Translations under genes and position numbers: made by a program
In this document: positions 9,216 through 16,106 of the stretch, piece by piece
Position numbering within the stretch: position 1 is the first letter of the stretch
Layout: every line of letters begins with the position of its first letter
NCBI RefSeq assembly: GCF_011751865.2
Contig: NZ_CP061770.1
Coordinates: 372,001 to 436,000, forward strand
Length of the DNA: 64,000 bases
Origin: Salinibacterium sp. ZJ70
Lineage (GTDB): Bacteria > Actinomycetota > Actinomycetes > Actinomycetales > Microbacteriaceae
Reading direction: 5' to 3'
The notes under the pieces: generated by a model
The model's input: the letters and a program-made list of their open reading frames with translations, nothing else
Told to the model about the DNA's origin: nothing
Database searches by the model: none

Positions 9216-9740
9216 TCACTCGAGACGGGCGCGGCGTTCTCCGATGAGCCGCGCCATAAGGCCTGCGAGCCACGCGCAGAGCACCATCGTCGCGAACACG
9301 GCGGCGACCGCGGGCAGCATCCGCGAGTAGTCATGCTCGAACATGCCGCCCGTGATGACCGCGACGGCGATCACCGGGATAACCGTGAGCGTCGTGATCG
9401 CGGGGCGGTGCCGCACGAGCAGCCAGCAGAGGTACGGGATCGCGAGCACGAACGTGAAGCGCGGGCCCGCGAGGAGCAGGAACGAGCCGAGCATCGACAG
9501 CGGGAGGGCGACGAGTCGACGCCAGCCGGCAGACGGCGCGACCCACCACCCGACGGCGTGCGCGGCGGCACCCATCGCAAGCGCCCACAGGGCGACATCG
9601 TTCGACCCCGCGATCACGGCTCCGCCGCCGATGGTGAGCCAGCCAGCCGCCCACAAGCGGGTCGCCGGGTCTCCCCACCGCAGGGGGATCAGCGACGACG
9701 GCTCCCTGAAGGCGGACGTCGGTCGGGCTCGCGAAGTCAT
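9216..9740 (-). CDS. Multi-pass membrane protein, unknown function
   Basis: 174 residues with five or six short hydrophobic segments (for example LTIGGGAVIAGSNDVALWAL, LVALPLSMLGSFLLLAG, MLPAVAAVFATMVLCAWLAG) and a basic C terminus. I do not recognise the family. Its ATG is preceded by TACGCT on the minus strand (9748-9753) with a 7-base gap. The divergent glycerophosphodiesterase gene has its own TATCGT only 20 bases away, so two leaderless promoters are packed back to back in 44 bases. Confidence 0.7.
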   Translation of the reverse strand: MTSRARPTSAFREPSSLIPLRWGDPATRLWAAGWLTIGGGAVIAGSNDVALWALAMGAAAHAVGWWVAPSAGWRRLVALPLSMLGSFLLLAGPRFTFVLAIPYLCWLLVRHRPAITTLTVIPVIAVAVITGGMFEHDYSRMLPAVAAVFATMVLCAWLAGLMARLIGERRARLE

Positions 9741-9784
9741 CCGCGCCAGCGTATCGCCCAGCGCAGAGGTTCTATCGTGGTGGG

Positions 9785-10774
9785 GTGAGTGTGGAGCGTC
9801 GACCCTGGGTCATCGGGCACCGCGGGGCGAGCGGCTACCGCCCTGAGCATTCGCGCGCCGCGTATGAGCTCGCCTTTGCGCTGGGTGCTGACGCGGTGGA
9901 GCCCGACATCGTCGCGACGCGCGACGGGGTGCTCGTGCTGCGCCACGAGAACGAGATCTCGGGGACGACCGATGTGGCCCAGCGTCCCGAGTTCGCCGAC
10001 CGTCGCACGACGAAGCGCATCGACGGCCAGAGCCTCACCGGCTGGTTCACGGAGGACTTCACGTGGGATGAGCTCGCGACGCTGCGGTCACGGGAGCGGC
10101 TGCCGAAGACCCGCCCGCATTCGGTGACGTTCGACAGTCGGTATCCGATCATGCGCCTCGACGATCTGCTCGACCTCATCGCCGACGCATCCGAGCGCCA
10201 CCGCCGCCCCCTCGGCCTGGTCGCCGAGGTGAAGCACGCGACCTACTTCGACTCGATCGGCCTGCCGCTCGGCGAGCTCATCGCGGACACGCTGCGCGGC
10301 TTCGACGGACCGCTCGTCGTGGAGAGCTTCGAGGAGACGGTGCTCGGTGAGATCCGCGAGCGCGGCGTCGACGCCCGATTCGTGTACCTGCTCGAAGCGA
10401 AGGGTGCGGCCCCTGATCTCATCGCGCGCTACGGCGCATCCGCTCCCGACTACAGCACGCAGCTCGACGACATGGGACTGATGGAGCTCGCGGGCCGTGT
10501 CGACGGCATCAGCGTCGACAAGTCGCGACTCCTGAAGCCGGACGTTCGGGCGGGTGTGGAGCTCGTGGAGCGCGCGCATCGTGCGGGGCTCGAGGTCTAC
10601 ACCTGGACCCTGCGCCCCGAGAATCGGTTCCTCGTGGAGGAGAACCGCACGGACGCGGGGCAGGCGGCGTGGGGCCGGTGGCGACAGGAGTTCGAGGCCG
10701 TCTTCGCGACGGGGCTCGACGGCGTGTTCGCCGATCACCCGGATCTCGCGGTCGCGGTGCGCGACGGTCTCTGA
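9785..10774 (+). CDS. Glycerophosphodiester phosphodiesterase
   Basis: 329 residues, TIM-barrel GDPD family. It hydrolyses glycerophosphodiesters to glycerol-3-phosphate and an alcohol. The catalytic HRGASGYRPEHS is at residues ~11-22, the metal-binding EPDIVATRDGVLVLRHEN follows at ~40-57, and EVKH is at about 148. No signal peptide is visible, so it is probably cytosolic, although the length and the insert after the HEN motif resemble the GlpQ-like group that is sometimes secreted. GTG 9785 follows TATCGT (9773-9778) by 6 bases. Its product could feed GlpD, encoded at the window start. Confidence 0.9.
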   Translation: MSVERRPWVIGHRGASGYRPEHSRAAYELAFALGADAVEPDIVATRDGVLVLRHENEISGTTDVAQRPEFADRRTTKRIDGQSLTGWFTEDFTWDELATLRSRERLPKTRPHSVTFDSRYPIMRLDDLLDLIADASERHRRPLGLVAEVKHATYFDSIGLPLGELIADTLRGFDGPLVVESFEETVLGEIRERGVDARFVYLLEAKGAAPDLIARYGASAPDYSTQLDDMGLMELAGRVDGISVDKSRLLKPDVRAGVELVERAHRAGLEVYTWTLRPENRFLVEENRTDAGQAAWGRWRQEFEAVFATGLDGVFADHPDLAVAVRDGL

Positions 10775-10784
10775 GGTGCGCTGA

Positions 10785-10821
10785 CCCGAGCCGCGTCCCG
10801 TGCACGACGGGACAACTCGGG
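10785..10821 (+). terminator. Terminator hairpin after the phosphodiesterase gene
   Basis: Outer stem CCCGAG/CTCGGG (10785-10790 with 10816-10821) encloses a 7-bp inner stem GTCCCGT/ACGGGAC (10795-10801 with 10807-10813). It begins 10 bases after the stop codon. Confidence 0.65.
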
Positions 10822-10941
10822 ATCGGGTCGAGTCGCCCGTCCCTGGAGCGCGGGACCGCTGCGCGGCCACTCTCATGGAGCAGATGCGCATCGGCATGGC
10901 CGGTGCGACCCAGACATCCCCCACTCCAGGAAGAGATCACC

Positions 10942-12465
10942 GTGAACACCACCACCCTGCGTCGCGCGCTCGCCGTGGGCGCGACCGCCGCCATCGCCGC
11001 GAGCCTCACCTCGTGTGCGCTCGTACCCCAGGCGGACGCCCCCTCCGGCAGCGTCGGCTTCGACGCCGTGCAGAGCGCCGTCATCCAGCTCGAGGCCCGA
11101 GGCACGTTCGTCGATCCCGAACAGGGTGGCTACGAGTCCGCCGGTCGCGGGTCGGGCTTCATCATCTCGGCCGATGGGCTCGCGATCACCAACAACCACG
11201 TCGTGGTCGGCGCGGGCACGCTCGACGTGTGGCGCGGGGGCGACCAGAGCGACACACTCGACGCCCGCGTGCTCGGCGCATCCGAGTGCCTCGACATCGC
11301 CGTCGTGCAGCTCGAGAAGGGCAGCTACCCCTACCTCGACTGGCATGAGGGAGAGATCGCCACCGGCGCCGATGTCTACGCCGCGGGCTTCCCGCTCGGC
11401 GACCCCGACTTCACCATGACCCGCGGGATCGTGTCGAAGGCCGACATCGAAGGCGACACCTCGTGGGCGTCGATCGACTCGATCATCGAGCACGATGCGA
11501 AGATCCGCCCCGGCAACTCGGGCGGGCCGCTCGTCGACGGATCCGGCCGCGTCGTGGGCGTCAACTACGCCGGCGAGACGACCTACGACTACAACTTCGC
11601 GATCCACCGCGATGAGGTGCAGGACGTCATCGAGCAGCTCATCGCGGGCGAGAGCGTGATGAGCCTCGGCATCAACGGCATGGGGGTCACCGGCGAGGAC
11701 GGCGGGCTCGGCGTCTGGGTCTCATCGGTCGCCGCCGGATCCGCCGCCGACCAGGCGGGGATCGAGCCCGGTGACCTGATCACCCGCATGCAGGGGGTGA
11801 GCGTCGGCACCGACGGCACCATGCGCGAATACTGCGACGTGCTGCGCACCCACGGCACGGAAGCGGCGCTCGACCTCGAGCTCTACCGTCCGTCCGAGGA
11901 GGCGTACTTCCGTGGTCAGGTCAACGGCGACGAGCTGACCGCCGTGCCCGTCATCGGCGGCACGGGAGGCGGGGGCAGCCAGTCGAGTGGCGACTTCATC
12001 GATGTCGTCGACGCGAACGGCAACCTCTCGGTGCAGGTGCCGGCCGCGTGGCGCGACCACGCGCTGGCGCCGTTCACCGACGAGAACGGGGACGAGTGGT
12101 CGCAGATCGTCGCGAGCACGGATGTCGCGGCGTACCAGTCCGGATGGACGGTCGCGGGTGTGAACCTCATGGCATCGGCGACGGCGCACGCGAGCACCGA
12201 CATCCACAACCTGCTCGACGCCACTCGCACCAGCGTCACCGCCGATGGGTGCACGTCCGCCGGCCCCCAGCCGTTCACCGACGGGTACCACACGGGCGAG
12301 TACGAGTACTACACCGACTGCGGCTCCACGAAGTCCGACTACATCGTGATCGCCGCGCTCGCGGACGACGGGAGCTACCTGATCTACGTCGCGATCCAGG
12401 CGATCGACGAATCGGATCTCGCCGCCGTCGACCGCGTGGTGAGCAGCTTCATCGCGGGCTTCTGA
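10942..12465 (+). CDS. Secreted HtrA-like serine protease lipoprotein with PDZ domain
   Basis: 507 residues. The signal peptide ends in the lipobox LTSC, so Cys25 would be lipidated and the protein anchored outside the membrane. The trypsin-like domain has His86 (NNHVVVG), Asp118 (CLDIAVVQ) and Ser193 (GNSGGPL). A PDZ domain (about residues 240-325, GVWVSSVAAGSAADQAG and GIEPGDLITRMQG) follows. The last ~170 residues form a separate domain after a Gly/Ser linker, of unknown function. The likely role is envelope protein quality control or processing. I chose GTG 10942 for its AGGAAGAG ribosome site. The insert-rich C-terminal domain is not part of classical DegP. Confidence 0.9.
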   Translation: MNTTTLRRALAVGATAAIAASLTSCALVPQADAPSGSVGFDAVQSAVIQLEARGTFVDPEQGGYESAGRGSGFIISADGLAITNNHVVVGAGTLDVWRGGDQSDTLDARVLGASECLDIAVVQLEKGSYPYLDWHEGEIATGADVYAAGFPLGDPDFTMTRGIVSKADIEGDTSWASIDSIIEHDAKIRPGNSGGPLVDGSGRVVGVNYAGETTYDYNFAIHRDEVQDVIEQLIAGESVMSLGINGMGVTGEDGGLGVWVSSVAAGSAADQAGIEPGDLITRMQGVSVGTDGTMREYCDVLRTHGTEAALDLELYRPSEEAYFRGQVNGDELTAVPVIGGTGGGGSQSSGDFIDVVDANGNLSVQVPAAWRDHALAPFTDENGDEWSQIVASTDVAAYQSGWTVAGVNLMASATAHASTDIHNLLDATRTSVTADGCTSAGPQPFTDGYHTGEYEYYTDCGSTKSDYIVIAALADDGSYLIYVAIQAIDESDLAAVDRVVSSFIAGF

Positions 12466-12484
12466 CCCCCCTGACCCCCCGAAT

Positions 12485-12517
12485 GCCGGCCGGCGCCGCT
12501 CCCAGGCGCCGGCCGGC
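12485..12517 (+). terminator. Terminator hairpin after the protease gene
   Basis: Perfect 12-bp stem GCCGGCCGGCGC (12485-12496) pairing with 12506-12517, with a 9-base loop. It starts 20 bases after the protease stop. Confidence 0.8.
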
Positions 12518-12599
12518 GCCATCGTGTTCGGCACGAGGCTCTGAGGCCGACCGAGGCACCCGGCTGACGGTCGGGGGCCCCGCCTAGACTGGGGCCGCC

Positions 12600-14984
12600 A
12601 TGACCTTCCTCCTCGACGGATTCGACACCGACCCCGGTGGCGCAGCTCCCGCGTCCCTCGCCCCCGAAGACCCGCTCCTCGCCGGACTGAACCCGCAGCA
12701 GCGGGAAGCCGTCATGTACCGCGGCAAAGCGCTCCTCATCGTCGCGGGAGCCGGATCCGGCAAGACGAGCGTGCTGACCCGCCGCATCGCAGGGCTCCTG
12801 TCGACCCGCGAAGCGTGGCCCAGCCAGATCCTCGCGATCACCTTCACCAACAAGGCCGCCGCCGAGATGCGCGAGCGCGTGCATCAGCTCGTGGGCGGTG
12901 CCGCCGACGGCATGTGGATCTCGACGTTCCACTCGGCGTGCGTGCGCATCCTGCGTCGCCAGGCGGAGGTCATGGGTCTCAAGCAGGCGTTCACGATCTA
13001 CGACTCCTCGGATTCGAAGGCGCTCCTCAAGCGCATCATCAAGGAACTCGAGGTCGACACCCTCGGGCTCACCGTGCCGAGCGTCGCCGGGAAGATCTCG
13101 AAGCTCAAGAACGAGCTCACCGACGCCGACACGTACGCGCGCAGCGTCAACCCGAACGACCCCGCCGAGGTTGCCTTCATCGAGGTGTTCCGCCGCTACA
13201 CCCACGGCCTCCGCCGGGCCAACGCACTCGACTTCGACGACCTCATCGCCGAGACGGTGCACCTGTTCCGCGCGTTCCCGGACGTCGCGGCGCTGTACCA
13301 GCGTCGGTTCCGTCACGTGCTCGTCGACGAGTACCAGGACACCAACCACGCCCAGTACGCGCTCATCCGCGAGCTGACGCGCGGGATCGAACCGCAGCAT
13401 GTGCCGGCGGACACCCGCACGCGCACCGACGCGACGGGCGGCATCCCCGGCGCCTCGCTCACCGTCGTCGGCGACTCCGACCAGTCGATCTACGCGTTCC
13501 GCGGCGCCGACATCCGCAACATCGTCGAGTTCGAGCGCGACTTCCCCGACGCGAAGGTCATCCTCCTCGAGCAGAACTACCGCTCGACGCAGAACATCCT
13601 CGACGCCGCCAACGCCGTCATCTCGATCAACTTCGACCGCCAGGAGAAGAACCTCTTCACCACCGCGGGCGCGGGCGCGAAGATCACGGGCTTCACCGGC
13701 TACTCCGCGTACGACGAAGCCCAATTCGTGGCCGACGAGATCCAGAAGCTGCACGAGCAGGGCGAGTCGTACAAGGACATGGCCGTGTTCGTGCGCGTCA
13801 ACTCGCAGACGCGCGCACTGGAGGACATCCTCATCCGCTCGGCGATCCCGTACCGCATCGCCGGCGGCACCAAGTTCTATGAGCGCGCCGAGATCAAGGA
13901 CGTCATGGGCTACCTCATCCAGGTGGCGAACCCCGCCGACGACCTGGCTCTGCGTCGCATCATGAACACCCCCAAGCGCGGCATCGGCCCCGCGACCGAA
14001 GCTGCCCTGCAGGCTCACGCCGACCGCATCGGCACGCCGCTGCGCGAGACGCTGCGGGAAGCCGACCAGCTGGGCCTCGGCCCCAAGGTCACGAAGGCCA
14101 TCATGGATCTCGGGAAGATCCTCGACGACGTCGAGGCGATGGTCGAGACGAAGCCCCCCGCCGACGTGCTCACGGAGCTGCTCGTGCGCACGGGCTACGT
14201 CGACGCTCTGCGCGCGACGCGCGACGCCCAGGATGAGGTGCGCGCGGAGAACGTCGAGGAGCTCCTGTCGTTCACGAAGGAGTTCGCCAAGCGCAACCCC
14301 GAGGGGCGTCTCATCGACTTCCTCACCGAGGTTGCGCTCGTGGCCGCCGCCGATGACATCGACGACGAATCCGGTGCCGTCACGATCATGACGCTGCACA
14401 CCGCGAAGGGCCTCGAATACGACACGGTGTTCCTCACCGGCATCGAAGAGGACCTGCTTCCGCACCGCATGTCGGCGGGGGAGCCCGGCGGCATCGCCGA
14501 AGAGCGGCGCCTGTTCTATGTGGGGATCACGCGCGCCAGAAAGCGCCTTTACCTCTCGCTCGCGATGACGCGCGCCCAGTTCGGCGACACCTCGGTGGCG
14601 CTGCCGAGCCGGTTCCTGCAGGACATCCCCGGGCACCTCATCGAATGGCGCCAGTCGCCCGGCATGGCCAACTCGCGAGGCGGCACGCAGTCGCGTGCCC
14701 TCAACGGGGGCCGCTCGTCGCGACCGAGCTTCAACTACCGCGACTCGCTGCCGCCCGCACCCAACCGGGAGAAGCGCGAATGGAAGTCGGCGGTCACCAA
14801 CACGGTCCGCGACAACGGCGACCTCACGCTCGAAGCGGGCGACCGCATCCGTCACACCGACTTCGGCGACGGCAAGGTCGTGAACGTCACCGGAGAGGCC
14901 CCGAAGGCGATCGCCGAGGTTCAGTTCGAGACCGCGGGCCGCAAGCGTCTGCTCATCAAGATCGCACCCATCGAGAAGCTGTAG
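12600..14984 (+). CDS. pcrA: ATP-dependent DNA helicase PcrA (UvrD/Rep superfamily 1A)
   Basis: 794-residue 3'-5' DNA helicase for nucleotide excision repair and clearing of replication blocks. Visible motifs in order: Q-motif LNPQQREAV, Walker A AGAGSGKT (about residue 50), motif Ia ITFTNKAAAEMR, motif II VDEYQDTN, motif III GDSDQSIYAFRGA, motif IV QNYRS, motif V TLHTAKGLEYDTVF, motif VI VGITRARKRLYLS. The C-terminal ~100 residues end in a small Tudor-like fold (GDRIRHTDFGDGKVVNV), as in PcrA, where it contacts RNA polymerase. ATG 12600 follows TAGACT (12585-12590) by 9 bases, so leaderless expression is likely. Confidence 0.97.
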   Translation: MTFLLDGFDTDPGGAAPASLAPEDPLLAGLNPQQREAVMYRGKALLIVAGAGSGKTSVLTRRIAGLLSTREAWPSQILAITFTNKAAAEMRERVHQLVGGAADGMWISTFHSACVRILRRQAEVMGLKQAFTIYDSSDSKALLKRIIKELEVDTLGLTVPSVAGKISKLKNELTDADTYARSVNPNDPAEVAFIEVFRRYTHGLRRANALDFDDLIAETVHLFRAFPDVAALYQRRFRHVLVDEYQDTNHAQYALIRELTRGIEPQHVPADTRTRTDATGGIPGASLTVVGDSDQSIYAFRGADIRNIVEFERDFPDAKVILLEQNYRSTQNILDAANAVISINFDRQEKNLFTTAGAGAKITGFTGYSAYDEAQFVADEIQKLHEQGESYKDMAVFVRVNSQTRALEDILIRSAIPYRIAGGTKFYERAEIKDVMGYLIQVANPADDLALRRIMNTPKRGIGPATEAALQAHADRIGTPLRETLREADQLGLGPKVTKAIMDLGKILDDVEAMVETKPPADVLTELLVRTGYVDALRATRDAQDEVRAENVEELLSFTKEFAKRNPEGRLIDFLTEVALVAAADDIDDESGAVTIMTLHTAKGLEYDTVFLTGIEEDLLPHRMSAGEPGGIAEERRLFYVGITRARKRLYLSLAMTRAQFGDTSVALPSRFLQDIPGHLIEWRQSPGMANSRGGTQSRALNGGRSSRPSFNYRDSLPPAPNREKREWKSAVTNTVRDNGDLTLEAGDRIRHTDFGDGKVVNVTGEAPKAIAEVQFETAGRKRLLIKIAPIEKL

Positions 14985-15016
14985 TCCGCGTCGCACGTCA
15001 GGCGTAGCATCCCCGC

Positions 15017-15982
15017 ATGACCCTCAGCGCGGAGCTCGCCGACTGGCTGCTCGACTCCGATCCCTCCATCCGCTGGCAGGTGCTGCAGGATCTGCTCGCC
15101 GCCCCCGCGGAGGAGGTCGCGGCCGAGCGAGCGCGTGTGGCCCGCGAAGGGTGGGGTGCGCAGCTGCTCGCCCTGCAGGAGGGCGACGGCCGCTGGGACG
15201 GCGGCACCTACCGCCCCGGATGGGTCGATGAGTCCAAGCCCGCGTACGACGCCTGGACGGCGACGCACTTCTCGCTCACGAGCCTGCGCGAGTACGGCGC
15301 CGACCCCACCGACCCCGCTGTGGTGCGGGCCGTCGAGCTCGTGCGCGACAACGTGCGCTGGGAGCACGACGACGAGCCCTACTTCGAAGGCGAGACCGAG
15401 GCGTGCATCAACGGCACCGCGCTCGCCAACGCCGCGTACTTCGGCCGCGGCGTCGAAGGGCTCGGCGGGCAGCGGATTGTCGAGACCCTGCTCGACGACC
15501 GCCGCGCGGACGGCGGCTGGAACTGCTGGAGCGATCCGGTGTCGTCATTCCATCCCACGATCTGCGTGCTCGAGGGCCTGCTCGAGTGGGAGCTCGCGGG
15601 CCACGACGATCAGGCCGTGCGCGAAGCTCGGCTCGGCGCCGAGGAGTACCTGCTCGAACGGCGACTGCTCTGGCGGCGCAGCACGGGCGAGCTCATCGAT
15701 CCGCGATTCTCGATGCTGTCGTGGCCTGTGCGGTGGTTCTACGACGCGCTGCGAGCCCTCGAGCACTTCCGCCGTGCCCGGCCCGAGGGCGACCCGCGCC
15801 TCGCGGATGCCGTGGCGCTGCTGCGCGGCAAGGCCGACGCCGATGGATGCTTCACGCTCGAGCACTGGCACGAGGGTCCCATCCCGTTCAGCCTCGGGCG
15901 CGAATACGAGGGCATGCCCTCGCGCGCCGTCACCCTGAACGCGCAGCGCGTGCTGCAGTGGGCCGACAGCATCGGGCTCTGA
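15017..15982 (+). CDS. Alpha/alpha-barrel protein of squalene cyclase-like fold, unknown function
   Basis: 321 residues. Spaced motifs such as DGRWDGGTYRP, DGGWNCWSD and DADGCFTLEHWHEG resemble the QW repeats of prenyltransferase/squalene cyclase alpha-alpha toroids, and such actinobacterial proteins are often labelled squalene cyclase. The catalytic DxDD motif of squalene-hopene cyclases is not present, so I do not assign cyclase activity. No signal peptide or membrane helix is seen. ATG 15017 follows TAGCAT (15005-15010) by 6 bases (leaderless type). It converges on the next gene, with a 55-bp palindromic element between them. Confidence 0.65.
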   Translation: MTLSAELADWLLDSDPSIRWQVLQDLLAAPAEEVAAERARVAREGWGAQLLALQEGDGRWDGGTYRPGWVDESKPAYDAWTATHFSLTSLREYGADPTDPAVVRAVELVRDNVRWEHDDEPYFEGETEACINGTALANAAYFGRGVEGLGGQRIVETLLDDRRADGGWNCWSDPVSSFHPTICVLEGLLEWELAGHDDQAVREARLGAEEYLLERRLLWRRSTGELIDPRFSMLSWPVRWFYDALRALEHFRRARPEGDPRLADAVALLRGKADADGCFTLEHWHEGPIPFSLGREYEGMPSRAVTLNAQRVLQWADSIGL

Positions 15983-16021
15983 GTACCGGCGGGATCCGTC
16001 GCGCGGGCCGCATCACACGTG

Positions 16022-16077
16022 GAGGGGTCGCAAACGGCCGCTCTCCCCGGCGTGTCGCCTGCCATTTGCGACCCCTC
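16022..16077. repeat. Palindromic intergenic element, copy A
   Basis: 56-bp inverted repeat between two convergent genes. Its 17-bp arms (GAGGGGTCGCAAACGGC and 16061-16077) differ at one position. The 22-base centre carries GGCGTGTC. It belongs with copies B-E (19133, 42398, 47565, 50084): same length and termini GAGGKGTC/GACMCCTC. It could act as a bidirectional terminator here, but copy D lies between divergent genes. Confidence 0.85.
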
Positions 16078-16106
16078 GGGGATCGGAGGCGGGCGGATGC
16101 GGGTGG

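Noticed and set aside
12384-14996. 870-codon minus-strand open frame opposite pcrA
   Set aside because: Every helicase motif is on the plus strand; the antisense peptide is an Arg/Gly/Asp/Val-rich shadow.
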